From: Aegilops tauschii subsp. strangulata
Taxonomy: Eukaryota; Streptophyta; Magnoliopsida; Poales; Poaceae
DNA length: 64,000 nucleotides
Reading direction: 5' to 3'
Assembly (NCBI RefSeq): GCF_002575655.3
Contig: NC_053035.3
Location: 506,818,601 to 506,882,600 of the forward strand
The first letter of the stretch is position 1; every line of letters begins with the position of its first letter. Below are positions 11,155 through 23,428 of this stretch, piece by piece. Under the pieces are notes generated by a model. That model had not been told where the DNA came from. It saw only the letters and a program-made list of their open reading frames with translations, and ran no database searches. Both the position numbers and the translations under genes were made by a program.

Positions 11155-12883
11155 TGAAGGAAATATGCCCTAGAGGCAATAATAAAGTTATTATTTATTT
11201 TCTTATTTCATGATAAATGTTTATTACTCATGCTAGAATTGTATTAACCGGAAACATAATACTTGTGTGAATACATAGACAAATAGAGTGTCACTAGTAT
11301 GCCTCTACTTGACTAGCTCGTTGATCAAAGATGGTTATGTTTCCTAGCCATAGACATGAGTTGTCATTTGATTAATGGGATCACATCATTAGGAGAATGA
11401 TGTGATTGACTTGACCCATTCCGTTAGCTTAGCACTTGATCGTTTAGTATTCTGCTATTGCTTTCTTCATGACTTATACATGTTCCTATGACTATGAGAT
11501 TATGCAACTCCCGTTTACCGGAGGAACACTTTGTGTGCTACCAAACGTCACAACGTAATTGGGTGATTATAAAGGTGCTCTACAGGTGTCTCCAAAGGTA
11601 CTTGTTGGGTTGGCGTATTTCGAGATTAGAATTTGTCACTTCGATTGTCGGAGAGGTATCTCTGGGCCCACTCAGTAATGCACATCACTATAAGCCTTGC
11701 AAGATTGTAACTAATGAGTTAGTTGCGAGATGATGCGTTACGGAACGAGTAAAGAGACTTGCCGGTAACGAGATTGAACTAGGTATTGAGATACCGACGA
11801 TCGAATCTCGGGCAAGTAACATACCGATGACAAAGGGAACAACATATGTTGTTATGCGGTTTGACCGATAAAGATCTTCATAGAATATGTGGGAGCCAAT
11901 ATGAGCATCCAAGTTCCGCTATTGGTTATTGACCGGAGACGTGTCTCGGTCATGTCTACATAGTTCTCGAACCCGTAGGGTCCACACGCTTAACGTTCGG
12001 TGACGATTTGTATTATGAGTTTATGTGTTTTGATGTACCGAAGGTAGTTCGGAGTCCCTGATGGGATCGGGGACATGACGAGGAGTCTCGAAATGGTCGA
12101 GATGTAAAGATCGATATATTGGACGACTATATTTGGACATCGGAAAGGTTCCGAGTGATTCGGCTATTTTTTTGGAGTACCGGAGAGTTACGGGAATTCG
12201 CAGGGGAGTATATGGGCCTTATTGGGCTTTAGGGGAAAGAGAGAGGAGAGGCTGCACGCCCTCCCAAGGCCTAGTCCGAATTGGACTAGGGGGAGGGGCT
12301 GCGTCCCCTCCTTCCTTCTCTTCTCTCTTCCCTTTCCTTGACTCCTACTCCTACTACTTGGAAGGGGGGAATCCTACTCCCAGTGGGAGTAGGACTCCTC
12401 CAGGGCGTGCCATAGGGGCCGGCCCTCTCCCCCTTCTTCACTCCTTTATATACGTGGCCAGGGGGCACCCCATAGACACACAAGTTGATCTATTGATCTC
12501 TCCCAGCCGTGTGCGGTGCCCCCCTCCACCATATTCCACCTCGGTCATATCGTAGCGGTGCTTAGGCGAAGCCCTGCGTCGGTAGCAACATCATTACCGT
12601 CATCACACCGTCGTGCTGACAGAACTCTCCCGTGAAGCTCTGCTAGACCGGAGTTCGCGGGACGTCATCGAGCTGAACGTGTGCTGAACTCGGAGGTGCC
12701 GTACGTTCGGTACTTGGATCGGTCGGATCGTGAAGATGTACGACTACATCAACCGCGTTGTGCTAACGCTTCCGCTTTTGGTCTAGGAGTGTACGTGGAC
12801 ACACTCTCCCCTCTCGTTGCTATGCATTACCATGATCCTGCGTGTGCGTAGGAATTTTTTTGAAATTACTACGTTCCCCAACA
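11155..12883 (+). mobile_element. Copia B 5' LTR (duplicate in D1 unit 1)
   Basis: This 1729-base LTR begins TGAAGGAAATATGCCC and ends TTCCCCAACA. B-type sites include CCGTTTACCGG near 11511 and GGCGTATTTCG near 11612. It lies directly after AAGCG of the A RNase H. It is followed by only 78 bases of B leader before the D1 junction, so it is a duplicate of the complete arrangement at 20000. Confidence 0.92.
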
Positions 12884-12961
12884 GTGGCATCCGAGCCAGG
12901 TTTTATGCGTGGATGTTATATGCACGAGTGGAACACAAGTAAGTTGTGGGCGATTCAAGTC
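12884..12961 (+). other. Stub of Copia B leader with altered primer site
   Basis: GTGGCATCCGAGCC (12884-12897) is the tRNA-Met primer site with two changes relative to the A copy (GGTATCAGAGCC). The leader stops at the D1 junction 12960-12961. Confidence 0.85.
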
Positions 12962-13405
12962 CTATGATGTTTGAGTAGATCCGTTTTGTCCTATGGGTTC
13001 ATTGATGATCGTGATTGGTTTGAGTTGCATGTTTTATTATTGGTGTTGTCCTATGGTGCACTCCGTGTTGCACAAGCGTGTGGGATCCCCGTTGTAGGGT
13101 TTGCAATATGTTCATGATTTGCTTATGGTGGGTTGCTAGAGTGATAGAAGCTTAAACCCCAGTAAGTAGGTTGTTTGCGTATAGGAGTAAAGAGGAATTG
13201 ATGCCTTATAATGCTATGGTTGGGTTTTACCTTAATGATCTTTAGTAGTTGAGGATGCTTGCTAGAGTTCCAATCATAAGTGCATATGATACAAGAAGAG
13301 AAAGTATGTTAGCTTATGCCTCTCCCTCATATAAAATTGCAATAATGATTACCGGTCTAGTTATCGATTGCCTAGGGACAAATAACTTTCTTGTGTTACA
13401 AAAAG
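12961..13405 (+). mobile_element. WHAM-like LTR middle segment, duplicated copy
   Basis: This is a near-identical copy of 4125-4569. It ends aaaag (13401-13405), which matches the right-hand target duplication of Copia A at 39726-39730, so this copy preserves the original target sequence better than unit 1. Confidence 0.88.
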
Positions 13406-15141
13406 TGAAGGAAATACGCCCTAGAGGCAATAATAAAGTTATTAATTATTTCCTTATTTCATGATAAATGTTTATTATTCATGCTAGAATTGTATTAACC
13501 GGAGACATAATACATGTGTGAATACATAGACAAACAGAGTGTCACTAGTATGCCTCTACTTGACTAGCTCGTTGATCAAAGATGGTTATGTTTCCTAACC
13601 ATAGACATGAGTTGTCATTTGATAAACAGAATCACATCGTTAGAGAATGACGTGATTGACTTGACCCATTCCGTTAGCTTAGCACTTGATCGTTTAGTAT
13701 GTTGCTATTGCTTTCTTCATGACTTATACATGTTCCTATGACTATCAGATTATGCAACTCCCGAATACCGGAGGAACACGTTGTGTGCTACCAAACGTCA
13801 CAACGTAACTGGGTGATTATAAGGGTGCTCTACAGGTGTCTCCGAAGGTACTTGTTGAGTTGGCATAGATCGAGATTAGGATTTGTCACTCTGATTGTCG
13901 GAGAGGTATCTCTGGGCCCTCTCAGTAATGCACATCACTATAAGCCTTGCAAGCATTGTAACTAATGAGTTAGTTGCGGGATGATGTATTACGGAACGAG
14001 TAAAGAGACTTGCCGGTAACGAGATTGAACTAGGTATTAAGATACCGACGATCGAATCTCGGGCAAGTAACATACCGATGACAAAGGGAACAATGTATGT
14101 TCTTATGCAGTTTGACCAATAAAGATCTTCATAGAATATGTGGGAGCCAATATGAGCATCCAGGTTCCTCTATTGGTTATTGACCGGAGACGTGTCTCGG
14201 TCATGTCTTCATAGTTCTAGAACCAGTAGGGTCCGCACGCTTAAAGTTCGGTGACGGTCGGTATTATGAGTTTTTTTGTTTTGATGTACCGAAGGTAGTT
14301 CGGAGTCCCAGATATGACCACGGACATGACGAGGAGTCTCTAATGGTCGAGACGTAAATATCGATATATTGGACGACTATGTTCGGACACCGGAAGTGTT
14401 TTGGGAGGTTTCGGACATATACCGGAGTACCGGGGGGTTACCGGAACCCCCCCGGGGAGTTTATTGGGCCTATTGGGCCCTAGTGGGAGAAGAGGAGGGG
14501 CAGCCAGGGCAGCCGCGCGTCCCCTCCCCCTGTAGTCCAAATTGGACAAGGAGGGGGGAGGCGCCCCCCTTTCCTTCTCTTCCTCTCTCCCTCCCCTCTC
14601 CTCTCCTACTCCTACTTGGAAGGGGGGAGTCCTACTCCCGGTGGGAGTAGGACTCCTCATGGGGCGCACCATAGGGGGCCGGCTCCTCCCCCTCCTCCAC
14701 TCCTTTATATATGGGGAGGGAGGCACCCCTTGGAGATACAACAATTGATCATTGATCTCTTAGCCGTGTGCGGTGCCCCCCTCCACCATAATCCACCTCG
14801 GTAATATCGTAGTGGTGCTTAGGCGAAGCTCTGCGTCAGTAGCAACATCATCACCGTCATCACGCTGTTGTGCCGACGAAACTCTCCCTCGAAGCTCTGC
14901 TGGATCAGAGTTCGTGGGACGTCATCGAGTTGAACGCGTGCTGAACTCGGAGGTGTCGTGCGTTCGGTACTTGGATCGGTCGGATTGTGAAGACATATGA
15001 CTACATCAACCACGTTGTTCTAACGCTTCCACTTTCGGTCTACGAGGGTACGTGGACAACACTCTCCCCTCTCGTTGCTATGCATCACCATGATCTTGCG
15101 TGTGTGTAGGATTTTTTTTGAAATTACTACGTTCCCCAACA
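13406..15141 (+). mobile_element. Copia A 5' LTR (D1 unit 2)
   Basis: The 1736-base A-type LTR begins TGAAGGAAATACGCC and ends TTCCCCAACA, followed by primer site GTGGTATCAGAG. It differs from the 3' LTR at 50529 by about 9 bases in the first 270 by eye, which indicates an old insertion compared with the D1 duplication. Confidence 0.92.
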
Positions 15142-16350
15142 GTGGTATCAGAGTCAGGTTTATGCGTAGATGTTATATGCACGAGTAGAACACAAGTGAG
15201 TTGTGGGCGATACAAGTCATACTGCTTACCAGCATGTCACAATTTGGGTTGGCGGTATTGTTGGATGAAGCGGCCCGGACCGACATTACGCGTACGCTTA
15301 CGCAAGACTGGTTCTACCGACGTGCTTTGCACACAGGTGGCTGGCGGGTGTCAGTTTCTCCAATTTTAGTTGAACCGAGTGTGGCTACGCCCGGTCCTTG
15401 TGAAGGTTAAAACAACACTAACTTGACAAACTATCGTTGTGGTTTTCATGCGTAGGTAAGAACGGTTCTTGCTCGGCCCGTAGCAGCCACGTAAAACTTG
15501 CAACAACAAAGTAGAGGATGTCTAACTTGTTTTTGCAGGGCATGTTGTGATGTGATATGGTCAAGACATGATGCTAAATTTTATTGTATGAGATGATCAT
15601 GTTTTGTAACAAAGTTATCGGCAACTGGCAGGAGCCATATGGTTGTCGCTTTATTGTATGCAATGCAATTGCCCTATAATTGCTTTACTTTAACAGTAAG
15701 CGGTAGCGATAGTCGTAGAAGCAATAGTTGGCGAGACGACTACGATGCTACGATGAAGATCAAGGTGTCGCGCCGGTGATGGTGGTGATCATGACGGTGC
15801 TTTGGAGATGGAGATCACAGGCACAAGATGATGATGGCCATATGATGTTTATCCTTTATGCATCTTATTTTGCTTAGATCAACGATAGCATTATAAGATG
15901 ATCTCTCACTAAATTTCAAGGTACAAGTGTTCTCCCTGAGTATGCACCATTGCGAAAGTTCATCGTGCCGAGACACCACGTGATGATCGGGTGTGATAAG
16001 CTCTACGTTCACGTACAACGGGTGCAAGCCAGTTTTGCACATGCAGAATACTTGGGTTAAAATTGACGAGCCTAGCATATGCAGATATGGCCTCGGAACA
16101 CTGAGACCGAAAGGTCGAGCGTGAATCATATAGTAGATATGATCAACATAGTGATGTTCACCATTGAAAACTACTCCATCTCACGTGATGATCGGACATG
16201 GTTTAGTTGATATGGATCACGTGGTCACTTAGATGATTAGAGGGATGTCTATATAAGTGGGAGTTCTTTAATAATTTGATTAACTAAACTTTAATTTATC
16301 ATGAACTTAGTACCTGATAGTATTTTGCATGTCTATGTTGTTGTAGATAG
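15142..16350 (+). other. Copia A leader (D1 unit 2)
   Basis: This holds the tRNA-Met primer site and an untranslated leader, nearly identical to 6297-7505. No gene is seen. Confidence 0.85.
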
Positions 16351-17502
16351 ATGGCCCGTGCTGTTATTCCGTTGAATTTTAATGCGTTCCTTGAGAAAGC
16401 AAAGTTGAAAGATGATGGTAGCAATTACATGGACTGGGTCCGTAACTTGAGGATTATCCTCATTGCTGCACAGAAGAATTACGTCCTGGAAGCACCGCTA
16501 GGTGCCAAACCTGCTGCAGGAGCTGAACCAAATGTTATGAATGTCTGGCAAAGCAAAGATGATGACTACTCGATAGTTCAGTGTGCCATGTTTTACGGCC
16601 TAGAACCGGGACTTCAACGACATTTTGAACGTCATGGAGCATATGAGATGTTCCAGGAGTTGAAGTTAATATTTCAAGCAAATGCCCGGATTGAGAGATA
16701 TGAAGTCTCCAATAAGTTTTACAGCTGTAAGATGGAGGAGGATAGTTCTGTCAGTGAGCATATACTCAGACTGTCTGGGTATAATAATCACTTGATTCAA
16801 CTAGGAGTTAATCTTCCGGATGATAGCATCATTGACAGAATTCTTCAATCCCTACGACCAAGCTACAAGAGCTTCGTGATGAACTATAACATGCAAGGGA
16901 TGGATAAGACGATTCCCGAGCTCTTCGCAATGCTAAAGGCTGCGGAGGTAGAAATCAAGAAGGAGCATCAAGTGTTGGTGGTCAACAAGACCACCAGTTT
17001 CATGAAAAAGGGTAAAGGGAAGAAAAAGGGGAACTTCAAGAAGAACAACAAGCAAGTTGCTGCTCAAGAGAAGAAACCCAAGTCTGGACCTAAACCTGAG
17101 ACTGAGTGCTTCTACTGCAAACAGACTGGTCACTGGAAGCGGAACTGCCCCAAGTATTTGGCGGATAAGAAGGATGGCAAGGTGAACAAAGGTATATGTG
17201 ATATACATGTTATTGATGTGTACCTCACTAATTCTCGCAGTAGTGCCTGGGTATTTGATACTGGTTCTGTTGCTAATATTTGGAACTCGAAACAGGGACT
17301 ACAGATTAAGTGAAGATTGGCTAAGGACAAGGTGACGATGCGCGTGGGAAATGGTTCCAAAGTCGATGTGATCGCAGTCGGCACGCTACCTCTACATCTA
17401 CCTTCGGGATTAGTTTTAGACCTAAATAATTATTATTTGGTGCCAGCGTTGAGCATGAACATTATATTTGGATCTTGTTTGATGCGAGGCAGATTCATTT
17501 AA
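16351..17502 (+). pseudogene. gag: Copia A gag and protease (D1 unit 2)
   Basis: This is the second copy of the 320-codon gag/protease frame, with CCHC knuckle and DTG protease site at the same residues and the same TGA (17311-17313). Two amino-acid differences from unit 1 are visible: LRLSGYN for LRMSGYN, and RPSYKS for RPGYKS. The frame continues after the stop to 17502 as in unit 1. Retention of the same stop shows that the defect predates the duplication. Confidence 0.9.
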
Positions 17503-17530
17503 ATCAGAGAATAATGGTTGTTCTATTTAT

Positions 17531-18595
17531 ATGAGTAATATCTTTTATGGCCATGCACCCTCAAAGAGTGGTCTATTCTTTTTGAATCTCGATAGTAGTG
17601 ATACACATATTCATAGTACTGAAGCCAAAAGATGCAGAGTTGATAATGATAGTGCAAATTATTTGTGGCACTTCCGTTTAGGTCATATTGGTGTAAAGCG
17701 CATGAAGAAATTCCATTCCAATGGACTTTTGGAATCACTTGATTATGAATCACTTGGTACTTGCGAACCATGCCTCATGGGTAAGATGACTAAAACGCCA
17801 TTCTCCGGAACTATGGAGCGAGCAACAGATTTGTTGGAGATCACACATACTGATGTATGTGGTCCAATGAAAGTTGAGGCTCGCGGCGGGTATCGTTATT
17901 TTCTCACCTTCACAGATGATTTGAGCAGATATGGGTATATCTACTTGATGAAACATAAGTCTGAAACATTGGAGAAGTTCAAAGAATTTCAGAGTGAAGT
18001 TGGAAATCATCGTAACAAGGAAATAAAGTTTCTACGATCTGATCGTCGAGGAGAATATTTGAGTTACGAGTTTGTTCTTCATTTGAAACAATGCGGAATA
18101 GTTTCGCAACTCACGCCACCTGGAACACCACAGCGTAATGGTGTGTCCGAACGTCGTAATCGTACTTTACTAGATATGGTGTGATCTATGATGTCTCTTA
18201 CTGATTTACCGCTATCGTTTTGGGGATATGCTCTAGAGACAGCTGCATTCACGTTAAATAGGGCACCATCTAAATCCGTTGAGACGACTCCTTATGAACT
18301 GTGGTTTGGCAAGAAACCAAAGTTGTCATTTCTTAAAATTTGGGGCTACGATGCTTATGTGAAAAAGCTTCAACCTGATAAGCTCGAAAACAAATAGGAG
18401 AAATGTGTCTTCATAGGATACCCAAAGGAGACTGTTGGGTACACCTTCTATCATAGATCCGAAGGCAAGACATTCGTTGCTAAGAATGGATCCTTTCTAG
18501 AGAAGGAGTTTCTCTCGAAAGAAGTGAGTGGGAGGAAAGTAGAACTTGATGAGGTAACTGTACCTACTCGCTTATTGGAAAGTAGTTCATCGTAG
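17531..18595 (+). pseudogene. Copia A integrase (D1 unit 2)
   Basis: It has the same HHCC and D-D-E signatures as unit 1 (HTDVCGP, RSDRRGEY, GVSERRNRT) and the same stops (18183-18185, 18395-18397, 18593-18595). The only change I noticed is a silent acaact/acgact difference near 18285. It cannot make integrase without readthrough. Confidence 0.9.
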
Positions 18596-18607
18596 AAATC
18601 TGTTCAT

Positions 18608-19999
18608 GTGGCTTCTACACCAATTAGTGAGGAAGCTAATGATGATGATCATGTAACTTCAGGTCAAGTTACTACCGAACCTCGTAGGTCAACCAGAGTA
18701 AGATCCGCACCAGAGTGGTACGACAATCCTATTCTCGAGGTCATGTTACTTGACCATGACGAACCTACGAACTATGAGGAAGCGATGATGAGCCCAGATT
18801 CCGCAAAATGGCTTGAGGCCATGAAATCTGAGATGGGATCCATGTATGAGAACAAAGTGTGGACTTTGGTTGACTTGCCAGATGATCGGCAAGCCATCGA
18901 GAATAAATGGATCTTCAAGAAGAAGACTGACGCTGACGGTAATGTTACTGTCTACAAAGCTTGACTTGTTGCGAAAGGTTTTCGACAAGTTCAAGGAGTT
19001 GACTACGATGAGACTTTCTCACCTGTAGTGATGCTTAAGTCCGTCCGAATCATGTTAGTAATTGCCGCATTTTATGATTATGAAATTTGGCAAATGGATG
19101 TAAAGACTGCATTCCCGAATGGATTTCTGGAAGAGGAGTTGTATATGATGCAACCTGAAGGTTTTATCGATCCAAAGGATTCTAACAAAGTGTGTAAGCT
19201 CCAGCGATCCATCTATGGACTGGTGCAAGCCTCTCGGAGTTGGAATAAACGCTTTGATAGTGTGATCAAAGCATATGGTTTTATACAGACTTTTGGAGAA
19301 GCTTGTATTTACAAGAAAGTGAGTGGGAGCTCTGTAGCATTTCTAATACTATATGTGGATGACATATTGTTGATTGGAAATGATATAGAATTTCTGGATA
19401 GCATAAAAGGATACTTGAATAAGAGTTTTTCAATGAAAGACCTCGGTGAAGCTGCTTACATATTGAGCATCAAGATATATAGAGATAGATCAAGACGCTT
19501 AATTGGACTTTCACAAAGCACATACCTTGACAAAGTTTTGAAGAAGTTCAAAATGGATCAGGCAAAGAAAGGGTTCTTACCTGTGTTACAAGGTGTGAAG
19601 TTGAGTAAGACTCAATGCCCGACCACTGCAGAAGATAGAGAGAAAATGAAAGATGTTCCCTATGCTTCAGCCATAGGCTCTATCATGTATGCAATGCTGT
19701 GTACCAGACCTTATGTGTGCCTTGCTATTAGTTTAGCAGGGAGGTACCAAAGTAATCCAGGAGTGGATCACTGGACAGCGGTCAAGAACATCCTAAAATA
19801 CCTGAAAAGGACTAAGGATATGTTTCTCGTTTATGAAGGTGACAAAGAGCTCGTAGTAAATGGTTACGTCGATGCAAGCTTTGACACTGATTCGGATGAT
19901 TCTAAATCGCAAACTGGATATGTGTTTATATTGAACGGTGGAGCTGTCAGTTGGAGCAGTTCTAAACAAAGCGTCGTGGCGGGATCTACGTGTGAAGCG
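18608..19999 (+). pseudogene. Copia A reverse transcriptase and first half of RNase H (D1 unit 2)
   Basis: It carries YVDD and the same stop (18962-18964). Differences from unit 1 are HWTAVKN for HWTTVKN, DTDSDDS for DTDPDDS and two silent changes. RNase H is cut at AAGCG (19995-19999) by the 5' LTR of Copia B. This is the copy that is physically continuous with the full B insertion. Confidence 0.92.
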
Positions 20000-21729
20000 T
20001 GAAGGAAATATGCCCTAGAGGCAATAATAAAGTTATTATTTATTTCCATCTTTCATGATAAATGTTTATTATTCATGCTAGAATTGTATTAACCGGAAAC
20101 ATAATACTTGTGTGAATACATAGACAAACAGAGTGTCACTAGTATGCCTCTACTTGACTAGCTCGTTGATCAAAGATGGTTATGTTTCCTAGCCATAGAC
20201 ATGAGTTGTCATTTGATTAATGGGATCACATCATTAGGAGAATGATGTGATTGACTTGACCCATTCCGTTAGCTTAGCACTTGATCGTTTAGTATTCTGC
20301 TATTGCTTTCTTCATGACTTATACATGTTCCTATGACTATGAGATTATGCAACTCCCGTTTACCGGAGGAACACTTTGTGTGCTACCAAACGTCACAACG
20401 TAATTGGGTGATTATAAAGGTGCTCTACAGGTGTCTCCAAAGGTACTTGTTGGGTTGGCGTATTTCGAGATTAGAATTTGTCACTTCGATTGTCGGAGAG
20501 GTATCTCTGGGCCCACTCAGTAATGCACATCACTATAAGCCTTGCAAGATTGTAACTAATGAGTTAGTTGCGAGATGATGCGTTACGGAACGAGTAAAGA
20601 GACTTGCCGGTAATGAGATTGAACTAGGTATTGAGATACCGACGATCGAATCTCGGGCAAGTAACATACCGATGACAAAGGGAACAACGTATGTTGTTAT
20701 GCGGTTTGACCGATAAAGATCTTCATAGAATATGTGGGAGCCAATATGAGCATCCAGGTTCCGCTATTGGTTATTGACCGAAGACGTGTCTCGGTCATGT
20801 CTACATAGTTCTCGAACCCGTAGGGTCCACACGCTTAACGTTCGGTGACGATTTGTATTATGAGTTTATGTGTTTTGATGTACCGAAGGTAGTTCGGAGT
20901 CCCTGATGGGATCGGGGACATGACGAGGAGTCTCGAAATGGTCGAGATGTAAAGATCGATATATTGGACGACTATATTTGGACATCGGAAAGGTTCCGAG
21001 TGATTCGGCTATTTTTTTTGGAGTACCGGAGAGTTACGGGAATTCGCAGGGGAGTATATGGGCCTTATTGGGCTTTAGGGGAAAGAGAGAGGAGAGGCTG
21101 CACGCCCCCCCAAGGCCTAGTCCGAATTGGACTAGGGGGAGGGGCTGCGTCCCCTCCTTCCTTCTCTTCTCTCTTCCCTTTCCTTGACTCCTACTCCTAC
21201 TACTTGGAAGGGGGGAATCCTACTCCCGGTGGGAGTAGGACTCCTCCAGGGCGTGCCATAGGGGCCGGCCCTCTCCCCCTTCTCCACTCCTTTATATACG
21301 TGGCCAGGGGGCACCCCATAGACACACAAGTTGATCTATTGATCTCTCCCAGCCGTGTGCGGTGCCCCCCTCCACCATATTCCACCTCGGTCATATCGTA
21401 GCGGTGCTTAGGCGAAGCCCTGCGTCGGTAGCAACATCATTACCGTCATCACACCGTCGTGCTGACAGAACTCTCCCGTGAAGCTCTGCTGGACCGGAGT
21501 TCACGGGACGTCATCGAGCTGGACGTGTGCTGAACTCGGAGGTGCCGTACGTTCGGTACTTGGATCCGTCGGATCGTGAAGATGTACGACTACATCAACC
21601 GCGTTGTGCTAACGCTTCCGGTTTTGGTCTAGGAGTGTACGTGGACACACTCTCCCCTCTCGTTGCTATGCATTACCATGATCCTGCGTGTGCGTAGGAA
21701 TTTTTTTGAAATTACTACGTTCCCCAACA
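20000..21729 (+). mobile_element. Copia B 5' LTR (native position)
   Basis: The 1730-base B-type LTR directly follows target sequence AAGCG in the A RNase H. It is followed by primer site GTGGCATCCGAGCC. Its partner 3' LTR ends at 43850 or 37629, each followed by AAGCG and the rest of RNase H, which proves the nested insertion. It differs from 42122-43850 by roughly 3% in the first 330 bases by eye. Confidence 0.93.
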
Positions 21730-22023
21730 GTGGCATCCGAGCCAGGTTTTATGCGTGGATGTTATATGCACGAGTGGAACACAAGTAAGTTGTGGGCGAT
21801 TCAAGTCATACTGCTTACCAGCATGTCATACTTTGGTTCGACGGTATTGCTGGATGAAGTGGCCCGGACCGACATTACGCGTACGCTTACGCGAGACTGG
21901 TTTTACCGCCGTGCTTTGCACACAGGTGCCTAGCGGGTGTCAGTTTTTCCAACTTTAGTTGAATCGAGTGTGGTTACGCCCAGTCCTTGAGAAGGTTAAA
22001 ACAGCACTAACTTGATGCGTAGG
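21730..22023 (+). other. Copia B leader, left part
   Basis: This is primer site plus leader, cut at 22023 by the Sabrina-like insertion. The last five bases, GTAGG (22019-22023), are the left target duplication. The leader resumes at 31635. Confidence 0.88.
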
Positions 22024-23428
22024 TGATAACTCACAAGTATAGGGGATCGCAAGAGCTTTCGAGGCTAGAGTATTCACCCCAAATTTATTGATTCGACACA
22101 AGGGGAGCCAAAGAATATTCTCAACTATTAGTAGTTGAGTTGTCAATTAAACCACACCTGGATAACTTAGTATCTGCAGCAAAGTGTTTACTTGCAAAGT
22201 AGTATGGAAGTAATGGTAAGGGTAGGAAAAGTAATATTTTTCGGTTTTGTAGTGATTGTAACAGTAGCAACGGAAAAGTAAATAAGCGAAGAACAATATG
22301 TGAAAAGCTCGTAGGCATTGGATCGGAGATGGAGAATTATGCCGCATGCGGTTCATCATGTAACAGTCATAACATAGGGTGACACAGAACTAGCTCCAAT
22401 TCATCAATGTAATGTAGGCATGTATTCCGAATATAGTCATACGTGCTTATGGAAAAGAACTTGCATGACATCTTTTGTCCTACCCTCCCGTGGCAGCGGG
22501 GTCCTAATGGAAACTAAGGGATATTAAGGCCTCCTTTTAATAGAGTACCGGACCAAAGCATTAACACATAGTGAATACATGAACTCCTCAAACTACGGTC
22601 ATCACCGTGAGTGGTCCCGATTATTGTCACTTCAGGGTTGCCGGATCATAACACATAGTAGGTGACTATAGACTTGCAAGATAGGATCAAAAACTCACAT
22701 ATATTCATGAAAACATAATAGGTTCAGAACTGAAATCATGGCACTCGGGCCCTAGTGACAAGCATTAAGCATAGCAAAGTCATAGCAACATCAATCTCAG
22801 AACATAGTGGATACTAGGGATCAAACCCTAACAAAACTAACTCGATTACATGATAAATCTCATCCAACCCATCACCGTCCAGCAAGCCTACGATGGAATT
22901 ACTCACGCACGACGGTGAGCATCATGAAATTGGTGATGGAGGATGGTTGATGATGACGACAGCGACGGATTTCCCTCTCAGGAGCCCCGAACGGACTCCA
23001 GATCAACCCTCCCGAGAGGCTTTAGGGCTTGGCGGCGGCTCCGTATCGTAAAACGCGATGAATCATTCTCTCTGATTTTTTTCTCCCCGAACATGAATAT
23101 ATGGAGTTGGAGTTGAGGTCGGTGGGGCAAGAGGGGGCCCATGAGGCAGGGGGCGCGCCCAGGGGGGCAGGCGCGCCCCCCACCCTCGTGGACAAGTGGT
23201 GGGCCCCCTGGCCCTGATTCTTTTGCCAATATTTTTAATATTTTCCAAAAATAAGTTCCGTGGAGTTTCAGGTCATTCCGAGAACTTTTGTTTCTGCACA
23301 TAAATAACACCATGGCAATTCTGCTGAAAACTGCGTCAGTCCGGGTTAGTTCCATTCAAATCATGCAAGTTAGAGTCCAAAACAAGTGCAAAAGTGTTTG
23401 GAAAAGTAGATACGACGGAGACGTATCA
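22024..23428 (-). repeat. Sabrina-like LTR (3' LTR in element orientation)
   Basis: The + strand begins TGATAACTCACAAGTATAGG and ends GACGGAGACGTATCA. The adjoining internal bases CTCCCCCAAGCTT (23430-23442) are, on the minus strand, the polypurine tract AAGCTTGGGGGAG that primes plus-strand synthesis. Confidence 0.92.

Larger units (their letters stand above)
4125..12961 (+). repeat. Tandem duplication D1, unit 1 (8.84 kb)
   Basis: The unit holds the end of the WHAM-like LTR middle segment, Copia A 5' LTR, the A internal region up to the AAGCG site, the 5' LTR of Copia B and the first 78 bases of B. The same order repeats at 12961-21807. The left border is continuous with native WHAM-like LTR; the right border is the duplication junction, where 'tc' (12960-12961) fits both sides. 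Confidence 0.93.
12961..21807 (+). repeat. Tandem duplication D1, unit 2
   Basis: This is the second copy of the 8.84-kb unit. The offset is 8836 bases at the start and 8845-8846 later, because unit 1 lacks 9-10 bases in its LTR near 5192 relative to unit 2 near 14033. The right border continues natively into Copia B. The coding stretch differs from unit 1 by only about seven substitutions in 3.6 kb by my reading, and all coding stops are shared, so the stops predate the duplication. Confidence 0.93.

Noticed and set aside
11155..12883. Reading 4570-12883 as one Copia element with paired LTRs
   Set aside because: The two LTRs are of different subtypes, RNase H is cut at AAGCG, and the missing RNase H tail and AAGCG reappear after the B-type LTRs downstream.
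12961..21807. Simple assembly duplication as explanation of D1
   Set aside because: The copies differ by scattered substitutions and a 9-10 base indel, which favours a real duplication; raw reads would be needed to settle it.
22024..23428. Palindrome or tandem arrangement of the Sabrina-like LTRs as separate solo LTRs
   Set aside because: The single target duplication spans both LTRs and the primer site and polypurine tract lie at the expected inner edges.
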